Program-made: the position numbers and the translations under genes | Shown: in pieces, positions 40,661 through 49,102 of the stretch | Position numbering within the stretch: the stretch's first letter is position 1 | How the letters are laid out: each line of letters opens with the position of its first letter | Notes under the pieces: model-generated | Seen by the model: only the letters and a program-made list of their open reading frames with translations | Database searches by the model: none | What the model was told of the DNA's origin: nothing | Assembly (NCBI GenBank): GCA_965246765.1 | Contig: CBDFFJ010000007.1 | Span: 169,182 to 233,181 of the forward strand | DNA from: UBA1952 sp965246765 | Lineage (GTDB): Bacteria; Bacteroidota; Bacteroidia; Chitinophagales; Chitinophagaceae | Direction of reading: 5' to 3' | DNA length: 64,000 nucleotides

Positions 40661-40871
40661 CAATCTTTGTCATTCCTCAGGAATCTATTTTCTCGCAGTT
40701 GAAGTCCTGCTCGCCCAATCTTTTGTCATCCCCGAAGGGGAACTTGCGACAAGCTGCGAGCAAAGATTCCCTGCGGGAATGACAAAGTCGCTGCAAGGAG
40801 CACGTACGCTAAAGCGCAGGCGCTGCGAGAAAATAGATTCTTCCAGAATGACAAAGTCGCTGAAAACTATG
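40661..40871. repeat. Foldback interspersed repeat, long copy
   Basis: Outer arms: CAATCTTTGTCATTCCTCAG and GAATCTATTTTCTCGCAG on the left, CTGCGAGAAAATAGATTC with CCAGAATGACAAAG on the right. An inner copy of similar arms lies between (GTCATCCCCGAAGGGGAACT and GATTCCCTGCGGGAATGACA). The whole can fold into a long cruciform. It shares most sequence with 37703-37847. No open frame for a transposase. Confidence 0.82.
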
Positions 40872-40909
40872 TTTTGTATATGCTCGTGAAAACTGTGCGG
40901 TGGTTACGC

Positions 40910-41629
40910 TTAGTCCAACACCCCCAACCGCGCCAGGTAGCGGTCAATATCCCGTGCCTGCGCGCTCATCGGGTATTCATCACGGATGCGCATGTAGGCC
41001 TTCTTTGCTTCTTCCTGCTGCTTGTTCATCTCGTATGCCGCGCCGAGGTTCATCAGGTACATGGGCGTTTGCACTACGTCTTCCTTATTTTCAGACGCCT
41101 TCTCAAACTGGTCAATGGCTTTCTTCGTATTGCCGTTCTCCAGGTAAGCATTGCCCAGCGCGCCAGCAGCGGCGGTGGAGAGCAGGGTGCCGTGGCCGTC
41201 AAAATCTTCCAGCTGCTTGATAGCATTCTTGTAATTGCCCATGCGCAGGTAGCACATGCCGGCGTAGTAGTGGCTCAGGTTGGCCGTCTTCGTGCCGCCA
41301 TAGTCACGGATTACCTTAATGAAACCCGGATGCTGACCATCGCCCTGCAGCGCGCGCTGCAGAGAATCCTGCGCGAAGTATTGCTGCGCATAAAAAACCT
41401 TGGCAGAGGCCTTCTCCTCGCGTGGCGCAAGGTACAGTCGGAAGTAGGCGAATATCGCCGCGCCAATCAGCAGTGCCGCTGTCAGCACGCCGTTGATGAC
41501 CTTCTTATTCTTCTCGTAGGTTAACTGTACGCGTTCCAGCGCATTGTTGTCATCTGCCGCATCGCTCGTACGATTGCTCAGGGGCTGTTGTTGGGACTGC
41601 TGCGCCTGAGCGGGTGTAGTTGTTGCCAT
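40910..41629 (-). CDS. Membrane-anchored TPR protein, YfgM-like
   Basis: 239 residues. A Gln/Ala-rich cytoplasmic head is followed by one membrane helix (VINGVLTAALLIGAAIFAYF, about 43-62) and then a domain with TPR-like repeats (TANLSHYYAGMCYLRMGNYK, AAAGALGNAYLENGNTKKAI, YLMNLGAAYEMNKQQEEAKK). This is the YfgM/Ancillary SecYEG translocon subunit layout, where the TPRs face the periplasm and bind chaperones. It precedes ribH on the same strand. The last residues (YLARLGVLD) end the final helix. Confidence 0.83.
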   Translation of the reverse strand: MATTTPAQAQQSQQQPLSNRTSDAADDNNALERVQLTYEKNKKVINGVLTAALLIGAAIFAYFRLYLAPREEKASAKVFYAQQYFAQDSLQRALQGDGQHPGFIKVIRDYGGTKTANLSHYYAGMCYLRMGNYKNAIKQLEDFDGHGTLLSTAAAGALGNAYLENGNTKKAIDQFEKASENKEDVVQTPMYLMNLGAAYEMNKQQEEAKKAYMRIRDEYPMSAQARDIDRYLARLGVLD

Positions 41630-41688
41630 TTACTCGTGTTAGACTATTGTTGGGGTTGTGTGTATGATATGTCTTTTCCAAAACAGGA

Positions 41689-42681
41689 TTAATCCATGAT
41701 GTACGGATAATCCTGGTCAACGTAGATGTCCTTATAGACTTCGCTGTCGTCGGGCCAGGGGCTTTCCTCGGCGAACTTTACGCTCGCTTCTACCTCGGCG
41801 CGCACCTTTTCGTTGATTGCTTCAATCTCTTCTTCGGTCGCCCACTTATTGTCAGTTATCGCTTTAAGCGTCTGATTAATCGGGTCTTTCTCCTTGTATT
41901 CTTCCAACTCTTCCTTCGTGCGATACTTCGCCGGGTCGCTCATGGAGTGGCCGCGGTAGCGGTAGGTTTTGATTTCAAGGAATGTCGGCCCGCCACCTTC
42001 GCGCCCGCGTTTCACGGCGCGCTCCATGGCAGTATGTACTGCTTCGCAGCTCATACCGTCCACGGTATCGCCGGGCATATCGTAGGCGTCGGCCATGCGG
42101 TAGATATCCAGCACCTTGCTGGTGCGCTCCACGCTCGTGCCCATTGCATAGTGGTTGTTCTCGCAGATGAAGATGACCGGAAGCTGCCACAGCACCGCCA
42201 TATTAAAGGCCTCATGCAGCATACCCTGCCGCGCGGCTCCATCGCCGAAGAAGCAGAGCGTCACTTTATCTGTACCGAGGTATTGCTCCGCGAAGGCGAT
42301 GCCCGCGCCGAGGCCAATCTGACCGCCTACAATGCCGTGGCCGCCGAAGAAGCGTTTTTCTTTGGAAAAGAAGTGCATGGAGCCGCCCTTGCCCTTCGTG
42401 CAGCCCGTCGCCTTGCCATACAGTTCCGCCATGCACTCGTTGGATGAGATGCCTTTGGCAATAGCCAGACCGTGGTCGCGGTAGGCGGTAATCATGTTGT
42501 CGTCGTCGCGGATGGCCGTCATGCAGCCCGCCGCTACGGCTTCCTGCCCGATGTAGAGGTGGCAAAACCCGCGAATCTTCTGCATGCCGTATAGCTGGCC
42601 GGTCTTCTCTTCAAAGCGGCGCAGCAGCAGCATGATTTCATACCAGTACAGATAGGTTTCCTTACCAAATTGAGTAGGCAC
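41689..42681 (-). CDS. pdhA: Pyruvate dehydrogenase E1 component, alpha subunit
   Basis: 330 residues from GTG at 42681 (VPTQFGKETYLYWYEIMLLL). The ThDP-binding core is CFFGDGAARQGMLHEAFNMA through FICENNHYAMGTS, the GDG...N motif. The family block YRGHSMSDPAKYRTKEE contains the serines that are phosphorylated in eukaryotic E1. E1-alpha and beta decarboxylate pyruvate; no beta subunit gene is adjacent. A frame to 42837 stays open, but its translation (AFQHLNVSTPQCFNW) reads like an intergenic repeat, so the shorter start is preferred. Promoter and leader would then lie in that stretch. Confidence 0.93.
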   Translation of the reverse strand: MPTQFGKETYLYWYEIMLLLRRFEEKTGQLYGMQKIRGFCHLYIGQEAVAAGCMTAIRDDDNMITAYRDHGLAIAKGISSNECMAELYGKATGCTKGKGGSMHFFSKEKRFFGGHGIVGGQIGLGAGIAFAEQYLGTDKVTLCFFGDGAARQGMLHEAFNMAVLWQLPVIFICENNHYAMGTSVERTSKVLDIYRMADAYDMPGDTVDGMSCEAVHTAMERAVKRGREGGGPTFLEIKTYRYRGHSMSDPAKYRTKEELEEYKEKDPINQTLKAITDNKWATEEEIEAINEKVRAEVEASVKFAEESPWPDDSEVYKDIYVDQDYPYIMD

Positions 42682-43013
42682 GCGGGTAGCAGTTTGGCTG
42701 CGAAAATAAAGGAAAAGCGGCAAGCGTGGGGAAGTCCAGTTGAAGCACTGCGGAGTTGAGACGTTAAGGTGTTGAAAGGCGGCGGGCAGAAAGGAACCGG
42801 GCTGAACGATAGTGGGAGGTCTGAACCGTTCTGCCATGGGAGTTTCTTATTTGTCAGTTTTCGGTTCGCTCCCAATCATCCATTGCGTCGTACCGTTCAT
42901 CGGCTGTCAGTCTGTTGAGCTTTTACTTTCGCATAAAGCGCAGGCATGGGACATATGACAAGGCAGAAATTGTGCCTTAGAGTTGCCTAATAATGTGTTG
43001 AATGCTGTAAGGT
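42682..43013. other. Gap upstream of pdhA
   Basis: 332 bases between pdhA and the secreted protein gene. The first 156 bases stay open on the minus strand in the pdhA frame but appear non-coding. A TATTTTCG stretch about 25 bases from the GTG resembles a -7 element. No other feature was recognised. Confidence 0.45.
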
Positions 43014-43814
43014 CTAAAGTTTCAAGTTCTTTAGTTTATTCTGCTCAATCCTGAAGGGTGTGTTTTTCTCGGTTCCTCCCTTACCAACACGCCAGTGAGC
43101 TTCGTACGAGCCGGGCTTTAGCTGCAATGGCTTGCTGATTCCCTTGTCATTTTTGCCTAACTCAATAAACTTTACAAACTTATTTCCTATGGGAGCATAT
43201 AGCGAGATGGAATCACAGTTCACCGGATTAATTATTTGTAATAATCCGGGCTCGCGCAGTTCTATTACAGTAACTGCGCCAAAGTCAATGTTGACAACGA
43301 ACCTTGAAATGGGCAATGTATTGACCTCAACAAAGTATTCGCCGGGCGGATATTCCAATTCTTCATTGCACTTCTGGCGAATAGCTTTTCCCGTTAAAAA
43401 GCGAATATTTACAAGCGCCTCATATCCGACCATAGGTTTGTCCGGCGTGTCTTCATACCGGAAACGCAGGCTTCCTTTTTTGACGTACAGAAATACCTTA
43501 TTGTGTCTGTCCTGAATCAATGTAAGCTTAAAGGAATCAAGATGGGTAGGTTTTATCCAATAAGTACCCGCACGAAGTTTTATAGGGTCAGGATTCCCTT
43601 GCATGTCCGCATTACGATAGAATTCTTTTACCACCTGACCGGTAACTGCATCCCTGATTTTAATCAAGGGCATCCCAGGATATAGTTGCCCGGATGCATC
43701 GGTGAGGAAGAGGGAAAGTAAAGTTTCCGGCGCACGCTCTGTGTTGTCAATGTTCTTTATCTGTGCGAAACCTGCCAATGGAAACAGCAGGGCGATGATT
43801 AGTAAGCTGCGCAT
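43014..43814 (-). CDS. Secreted hypothetical protein
   Basis: 266 residues with a signal peptide (SLLIIALLFPLAGFAQ, cleavage near residue 17). The mature protein is entirely strand-forming with repeated carboxypeptidase-regulatory or PEGA-like units: PLIKIRDAVTGQVVKEFYRN with LRAGTYWIKPTHLDSFKLTL, and later EELEYPPGEYFVEVNTLPIS and LQLKPGSYEAHWRVGKGG. The alternating PGxY turns are the reason for a PEGA-like call. There is no sorting domain or lipobox, so it may be periplasmic. The gene has lower GC than neighbours. Confidence 0.72.
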   Translation of the reverse strand: MRSLLIIALLFPLAGFAQIKNIDNTERAPETLLSLFLTDASGQLYPGMPLIKIRDAVTGQVVKEFYRNADMQGNPDPIKLRAGTYWIKPTHLDSFKLTLIQDRHNKVFLYVKKGSLRFRYEDTPDKPMVGYEALVNIRFLTGKAIRQKCNEELEYPPGEYFVEVNTLPISRFVVNIDFGAVTVIELREPGLLQIINPVNCDSISLYAPIGNKFVKFIELGKNDKGISKPLQLKPGSYEAHWRVGKGGTEKNTPFRIEQNKLKNLKL

Positions 43815-43936
43815 GTTTGGTATAATGTTCTGTGTGAATTAAGGCAGTTCGCGAACCGGCATTTTTTCAATTTCGGCGTAACAAACCAACCAATCATCAA
43901 ACTTACAATGCAAGGCATTCAATCAAGCTCTACAGT

Positions 43937-43995
43937 CGGTAAACCACCCTTACCGGGTTTGCAATCCCGCCGTTGTTGGTCTTATGACCAACAAC
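43937..43995. repeat. Cluster of three adjoining hairpins
   Basis: CGGTAA/TTACCG (43937-43955), CGGG/CCCG around TTTGCAAT (43954-43969) and a perfect 10-bp stem GTTGTTGGTC/GACCAACAAC with loop TTAT (43972-43995). The arrangement and the GGGTTTGCAATCCC core resemble Bacteroidota REP-like palindromes. It lies just downstream of aroB. Confidence 0.6.
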
Positions 43996-44031
43996 GAATA
44001 TACAGGCGCTGCGGGCCTCGGCGGCTGAACC

Positions 44032-45063
44032 TTAAGCCACAACCGCCAGCGCCGGCTGAATTTGGCCCCTCGTGAGCATTTTGGTTACCGCTACGCCGGG
44101 CTTCTCCAAAAGCACGTACTCAATGCCGCCGCCCGTCCGCTTTTTATCGGTGAGCAGCAGGCTCATAACCTCCTCTTCATTGTGCGAGACGCTTACCGGC
44201 AGGTCATACTGTTGCAGCAGGCGGAGCAGCTGCCCACCGGCATCCGGCATCAGTCCGGCGTGCTCCTCAGACAGCCGCACGGCCACGCGCATGCCCAGGC
44301 CTACCGCGTATCCGTGCGGAAGCCCGTAAAGCGTCTCAAAGGCATGCCCGGCGGTATGGCCGAAATTGAGCATCTGCCGCAGGCCGGTCTCTTGCTCATC
44401 AGCATTTACAATTTTGTTTTTAACATCCGCACAGCCCGCAATGAGCTCGCTCAGTTTCTCAGCATGACCTTTGAAGAAGGGCACATCCGCACCTTGCAAA
44501 GTCGTAAGGATGCGGGCATCCGCGATGAAGCCATACTTGATAATCTCCGCAAATCCGGCATGCCAGTGCTCGTCGGGCAGCGTTGCCAAAAACTCAGGAA
44601 TGAACGCCACAAATGCTGGTTGCCGGACCGTACCGAGCATGTTTTTGTGCAGGCCTACGTTCACACCGTTCTTGCCGCCAATGGCCGCATCCACCTGTCC
44701 CAGCAAGGTAGTAGGCGCAAAGGCCGCTTTTACGCCCCGCATAAATGATGCCGCGAGATAGCCCACCACATCAGTGACAACTCCGCCCCCAAGGCCGAGC
44801 AGTGTGACGCTCCGGTCGGCCCCTGCATCCAGCAATTCATGCGTGAGCCGGGCAATCGTGTCCAGGGTTTTTTGATCCTCCCCTGCCGGGAAGCTCAATA
44901 GCCGGTAGTCGCCAAGCTTGTCTCCATACAGTCGGGCGACGTTTTCATCTGTGATGATGATGGTGCTTTGAGGCGGCGACAACTGCGCCAGATTGCTTAC
45001 CGAAGCCTCAAAATGATATTCGGTAGCCGCGCCGGATGGAAACGTGATGCCTTGAGACTTCAT
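44032..45063 (-). CDS. aroB: 3-dehydroquinate synthase
   Basis: 343 residues from ATG at 45063. NAD-binding and metal-site blocks are visible: FPAGEDQKTLDTIARLTHEL, LGGGVVTDVVGYLAASFMRG, APTTLLGQVDAAIGGKNGVN and the zinc ligands in the ARILTTL to LNFGHTAGHAFE region (GHTAGHAFE). It converts DAHP to 3-dehydroquinate, step two of the shikimate pathway. Promoter-like TAACTTTG lies six bases before the ATG. It is divergent from mnmA, whose start is 83 bases away. Confidence 0.95.
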   Translation of the reverse strand: MKSQGITFPSGAATEYHFEASVSNLAQLSPPQSTIIITDENVARLYGDKLGDYRLLSFPAGEDQKTLDTIARLTHELLDAGADRSVTLLGLGGGVVTDVVGYLAASFMRGVKAAFAPTTLLGQVDAAIGGKNGVNVGLHKNMLGTVRQPAFVAFIPEFLATLPDEHWHAGFAEIIKYGFIADARILTTLQGADVPFFKGHAEKLSELIAGCADVKNKIVNADEQETGLRQMLNFGHTAGHAFETLYGLPHGYAVGLGMRVAVRLSEEHAGLMPDAGGQLLRLLQQYDLPVSVSHNEEEVMSLLLTDKKRTGGGIEYVLLEKPGVAVTKMLTRGQIQPALAVVA

Positions 45064-45069
45064 TTCTGC

Positions 45070-45077
45070 CAAAGTTA
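45070..45077 (-). promoter_or_regulatory. -7 promoter element TAACTTTG for aroB
   Basis: Exact TAnnTTTG on the minus strand, six bases upstream of the aroB ATG at 45063; a leaderless or near-leaderless transcript is expected. Confidence 0.5.
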
Positions 45078-45129
45078 AAAGTCTATGCCGCGGTAAGGTC
45101 TTGCAATGCGCAGCCGCAACGGCATATCG

Positions 45130-45137
45130 TAATTTTG
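45130..45137 (+). promoter_or_regulatory. -7 promoter element TAATTTTG for mnmA
   Basis: Exact TAnnTTTG, eight bases before the favoured mnmA ATG at 45146. It supports that start over the longer open frame from 45101. Confidence 0.5.
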
Positions 45138-45145
45138 GCCTTCAC

Positions 45146-46237
45146 ATGAGCAAGCACGGAAAAGTATTGGTGGCCATGAGCGGCGGCATTGACAGCACGG
45201 TTTCTGCGCTGATGCTGCATAATCAGGGCTACGAGGTGGTGGGCATCACGATGAAGACCTGGGATTATGCCACAAGCGCAGGTACAAGCGGCAAGAAAGA
45301 AACGGGATGCTGCAATCTTGATTCATTTAATGATGCCCGTCAGGCGGCCGTGGAGCACGGCTTCCCGCATTATGTGCTGGATATCCGGGAAGAATTCGGC
45401 GATTTTGTGGTCAACAATTTCGTGGATGAATACCTTTCCGGGCGTACGCCAAACCCCTGCGTGCTGTGCAATACGCACATTAAGTGGGCAGCTTTGCTGA
45501 AGCGGGCGGATGCGCTTGGCTGCGATTTTATCGCCACCGGGCATTATGTAAAGGTGCGCGAAGAGGCGAGCCGCTTTGTATTGTCTAAAGCTAAAGATCT
45601 GACGAAAGACCAGAGCTATGTGCTCTGGGGACTTGGGCAGGAGTGTCTCTCCCGCAGCATCTATCCGCTCGGCAATCTATTAAAGACAGAAGTCCGGCAG
45701 ATTGCCGCCGATATGGGCTACACCGAACTTTCCAAGAAAGCGGAGAGCTACGAGATCTGCTTTGTGCCGGACAATGACTACCGGGGTTTTCTCAAGCGCC
45801 GGGATCCGGCGCTGGAAGCGCGTGTAGAAGGTGGCAATTACGTGTTGTCAGACGGAAGCGTTGTCGGGAAGCACCGCGGATATCCTTTTTATACAATCGG
45901 CCAACGTAAAGGCCTTGATGCGGCTTTTGGCAAGCCAATGTTCGTGACCAAAATCGTTCCCGAAACAAATACTGTGGTGCTTGGCGAAGCGCACGAGCTG
46001 CAGGCGGCCAATCTCTGGGTTGGCGGGCTGAATATGGTCAAATACGACCGCATTCCGGATGAGATGGAGGCTGTGACCAAAATAAGGTACCGGGATGCCG
46101 GTGCAGAGAGCGTACTGTTCAATGAAGATGGGCGCATTCGCGTGGATTTTACCCATGCGGTTATCGGCATTGCACCGGGGCAAAGCGCGGTGTTTTACGA
46201 AGGCGATGACGTGATTGGCGGCGGAATAATTCAGTAG
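45146..46237 (+). CDS. mnmA: tRNA 2-thiouridine(34) synthase MnmA
   Basis: 363 residues from ATG at 45146. The PP-loop is VLVAMSGGIDSTVSALMLHN (SGGIDS). The two catalytic cysteines are seen in RTPNPCVLCNTHIKW and SYEICFVPDN; the ATGHYVK and KDQSYVLW blocks are also typical. It activates U34 of tRNA-Lys, Glu and Gln with ATP and transfers sulfur from a relay protein. It begins a plus-strand set but has its own promoter-like element. Nothing unusual in length. Confidence 0.95.
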   Translation: MSKHGKVLVAMSGGIDSTVSALMLHNQGYEVVGITMKTWDYATSAGTSGKKETGCCNLDSFNDARQAAVEHGFPHYVLDIREEFGDFVVNNFVDEYLSGRTPNPCVLCNTHIKWAALLKRADALGCDFIATGHYVKVREEASRFVLSKAKDLTKDQSYVLWGLGQECLSRSIYPLGNLLKTEVRQIAADMGYTELSKKAESYEICFVPDNDYRGFLKRRDPALEARVEGGNYVLSDGSVVGKHRGYPFYTIGQRKGLDAAFGKPMFVTKIVPETNTVVLGEAHELQAANLWVGGLNMVKYDRIPDEMEAVTKIRYRDAGAESVLFNEDGRIRVDFTHAVIGIAPGQSAVFYEGDDVIGGGIIQ

Positions 46238-46307
46238 GCAGGATAGAAAAACCGGATTTATTTCCGCAAATCCCTGCAGACAACTATTTTAGCCTCAAAT
46301 CCTATAC

Positions 46308-46511
46308 ATGGCGCTTATTAATTGTCCTGAATGCGGTGCAGAGGTTTCTGACCAGGCTGCAAGCTGTCCGCAATGCGGCCATCCATTGCGAACCGCCACA
46401 GAGAGCGGGCTTACCAAGACTTTCCGCGCCGTATGGATGGGTCTCGCGGTCGCGGCGATCGTTATTGCCATGTTTGCATTGCTCAATACCTGCAACTGGA
46501 AGCCGGTGTAA
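46308..46511 (+). CDS. Small zinc-ribbon membrane protein
   Basis: 67 residues. The N-terminus is a zinc ribbon with two knuckles, INCPECGAEVSDQAASCPQC (CxxC ... CxxC), and the C-terminus has one membrane helix (MGLAVAAIVIAMFALLNTC). It is a tail-anchored design with the zinc ribbon in the cytoplasm. Such proteins are common and uncharacterised. It follows mnmA by about 70 bases. Confidence 0.75.
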   Translation: MALINCPECGAEVSDQAASCPQCGHPLRTATESGLTKTFRAVWMGLAVAAIVIAMFALLNTCNWKPV

Positions 46512-46623
46512 GAAGCCCGCGAATTACTAAGCGCTTGCAATCCTGCTGCGAATGCGCATACCATCGCGGGAATTTTGCCGTTAAAGATTACATTTACGCT
46601 TCGCAACGCACACGCAACGACTT

Positions 46624-47367
46624 ATGACGAAAAGGTTTTTACCCTTCCTGCTTCTCGCTATTGCCGCTATTATATGGACTGCCTGCAACAAGGCCATTGA
46701 TAATGACCGCTATTACAATGACGAGACGCGCGGCTTTTATCCCCTGCAGATAGGCCGCTTTGTAGAATATGAGGTGGATTCTATCATCTGGGAAGATTTT
46801 CACTGCACCAAGAGTACGCGCCACCTTTACATGCGCTACATGGTGACGGATACGTTTACGGATGCTTCGGGCCGCGCCTCATTCCAGGTGGATGTTCATC
46901 AGCGCGATTCTGTAACAATGCCTTGGAAGGTAAACCAGGTGTTTTTTGCCACTCCCACAACTAAAGGTCTCGAGGTAGTAATGCAGAACCTGCGTATGGA
47001 GAAACTGATCTTCCCGATCAGCAATGGTGCTACCTGGCTGGGCAACCGTACCATAGACACTACAGATCCGGCCCTGCGCCAGTTTGGCGGCTGGGTGTAT
47101 CGCTACTCTAACTATCTGCAGCCTTACAATAATGGCCGGGTTGACTTTGACAATACGGTAACCGTGACATCTGTCAACGATTCCCTCAACAATCCGGAAG
47201 ACCTTCCTAATGCCTACGCTGAGCGTAATTTTTATCGCGAGGTATATGGCTACGATGTAGGCCTTATCTACCGGGAGGCTACCTACTGGACATACGATCC
47301 TGGCAATCCTACCAATGCCTGCCGTAAGGGCTACAGTGTGGTTATGCGTGCTACGCAACACAACTGA
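46624..47367 (+). CDS. Hypothetical lipoprotein
   Basis: 247 residues. The lipoprotein signal is LPFLLLAIAAIIWTACNKAI, lipidation at Cys about residue 21. The mature part has the pattern of a strand-rich protein with GFYPLQIGRFVEYEVDSIIW, a block I associate with Bacteroidota outer-membrane lipoproteins, and many Tyr/Trp near the end (YGYDVGLIYREATYWTYDPG). No known domain. It stands before the subtilase gene with 61 bases between; they may be co-transcribed. Confidence 0.78.
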   Translation: MTKRFLPFLLLAIAAIIWTACNKAIDNDRYYNDETRGFYPLQIGRFVEYEVDSIIWEDFHCTKSTRHLYMRYMVTDTFTDASGRASFQVDVHQRDSVTMPWKVNQVFFATPTTKGLEVVMQNLRMEKLIFPISNGATWLGNRTIDTTDPALRQFGGWVYRYSNYLQPYNNGRVDFDNTVTVTSVNDSLNNPEDLPNAYAERNFYREVYGYDVGLIYREATYWTYDPGNPTNACRKGYSVVMRATQHN

Positions 47368-47428
47368 GGAAGCAATGGTGCATCACGGCTTAGTTCTTGC
47401 TGCGCAAGCGTGTAAAGGATAGAGACTT

Positions 47429-49102
47429 ATGCTGCACCCGTGGAAAATTTTCTTTTGCTGCCTGGTCTTTTTTTCGCAGCAGGCTGATGCAGCTCCCGCG
47501 CAGTATGCCTTTCGTATAACCTTTACAGATAAATCGGGGGCGCCGGCAATTTCGGCGACCTCCTCCTGGCTAAGCGCACGGGCTTTGGCGCGCCGCGCCG
47601 CATTCGGCATTGCCCTTGACAGCACAGACAGACCCGTATCACCCCGCTATATAGACAGCGTTCTTTCCCTTACCGGGGGTAAGCTGCACAATACATCCCG
47701 TTGGCTCAATCAGTGTGTGGTGCTGCTTACCGATTCGTCAAAAATTACCGGCCTCGCGGGCAGGAACTGGATCGGGAGCATTGCCTGGGTAGGCTATTTC
47801 GCGAGCGGCCTTCATAAATCCGCACCATCCGGCGGAATTAATCCTAAGTCGGAGGCCACGTATGCCTTGCCGGGAATAAGCACGGGGAAAACAACGGGTT
47901 CGCCTGCCTATTACGGCTCCGCTTATGGCCAGGTGGCGCTGGTACATGGCGATTCACTCCACGATCAGGGATACCGCGGCCAGGGCAAGCTGATTGCCGT
48001 GCTGGATGAAGGTTTTACAGAAGTGAACACGCACCCCGGCTTTGACTCCATGCGGCAGAGCGGCCGGCTGCTGGAAACCTACAATTTCGTTCGCGACACG
48101 CCTTTTGTTTACGGCTATGGCACGCACGGCACCTCTTGCCTGTCCACCATGGCAGGGATTGTACCCGGCAAGTATGCAGGCACCGCCCCCGATGCGATGT
48201 ACGCACTCTACGTTACGGAGGATGGCAGCTTCACCGATGCTATATATGAGCTGGACAATCTGGTAGCCGGCCTGGAGCGGGCAGACAGCATCGGCGCAGA
48301 CGTCATTTCCTGCTCGCTGGGCTACAACATTTTTACCTCGCCCTATTATTCCGTCCTGAACAAGGCAGATCTGAATGGGCACACCACCATAGTGGCGCGG
48401 GCAGCCAACATGGCGAGCGCCAAGGGAATCATCTTCACCGTTTCCGCGGGCAATGAAGGCGCCAACAGCTGGGCCTACATCGTTACGCCCGCGGACGCCG
48501 ACAGCGCGCTGACCGTAGGCGCGGTCACCAGCTCGGGCGGGCCGGTAGGCTTCTCCAGTCCGGGGCCAAATGCCTCCGGGCGCATCAAGCCCGATGTATG
48601 CCTGCAGGGCGAGGCAACCGCCCTCTTTGTTGGCGGCAATGCGATCGGCACCTCGGGCGGCACCTCATTTGCCGCGCCGCAGGCTGCAGGCTATGCGGCA
48701 TGTCTGCTGCAGGCCTTTCCTTCGTTGCAGCCGGCGCTTATCCGCATCGCTATAGACAGCAGCGCGCACCTGGCACGCAATCCTACGCCTAAGCTTGGCT
48801 ATGGCATTCCGGACTTCAGATGGGCGCAACAGTTCCTGGGCAGGTTTGTTCCGCCGGCCCCGGGTGGTGTGCGGGTTTTCCCAAATCCGTTCGGAAAAGA
48901 TTTCTCTGTGATCTTACCTACCGCGGCATCAGCCGCGGATATCCGCGTGTACGATGTATCAGGCAGGCAGGTCACTATTCAGCAGAATCGTGTGGCCGGC
49001 TTTGTATCCGTCACGCCAACCGGCTCCATGCCCGCAGGCATATACATGGTCAGCATAGTGGCCGATGGCCAGCGCTATGTACACAAGCTGGTTCATTTCT
49101 GA
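47429..49102 (+). CDS. Subtilisin-like serine protease (S8) with T9SS type A signal
   Basis: 557 residues. Signal peptide (FFCCLVFFSQQADAAPA), then an S8 domain with the catalytic triad: Asp in LIAVLDEGFTEVN, His in YGYGTHGTSCLSTMAG and Ser in IGTSGGTSFAAPQAAGY. The oxyanion Asn is in TVSAGNEGANSWAY. The C-terminal 75 residues are a type A sorting domain (GVRVFPNPFGKDFSVILP, VYDVSGRQVT, MPAGIYMVSIVADGQRY). It should be a secreted or surface protease. The pro-region between signal and Asp is about 160 residues. The 3' end overlaps the convergent methyltransferase gene by ten bases. Confidence 0.93.
   Translation: MLHPWKIFFCCLVFFSQQADAAPAQYAFRITFTDKSGAPAISATSSWLSARALARRAAFGIALDSTDRPVSPRYIDSVLSLTGGKLHNTSRWLNQCVVLLTDSSKITGLAGRNWIGSIAWVGYFASGLHKSAPSGGINPKSEATYALPGISTGKTTGSPAYYGSAYGQVALVHGDSLHDQGYRGQGKLIAVLDEGFTEVNTHPGFDSMRQSGRLLETYNFVRDTPFVYGYGTHGTSCLSTMAGIVPGKYAGTAPDAMYALYVTEDGSFTDAIYELDNLVAGLERADSIGADVISCSLGYNIFTSPYYSVLNKADLNGHTTIVARAANMASAKGIIFTVSAGNEGANSWAYIVTPADADSALTVGAVTSSGGPVGFSSPGPNASGRIKPDVCLQGEATALFVGGNAIGTSGGTSFAAPQAAGYAACLLQAFPSLQPALIRIAIDSSAHLARNPTPKLGYGIPDFRWAQQFLGRFVPPAPGGVRVFPNPFGKDFSVILPTAASAADIRVYDVSGRQVTIQQNRVAGFVSVTPTGSMPAGIYMVSIVADGQRYVHKLVHF

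Noticed and set aside
42682..42837. 52-codon N-terminal extension of pdhA
   Set aside because: Reads as intergenic-repeat translation and makes the protein longer than its family; GTG at 42681 restores the usual start.
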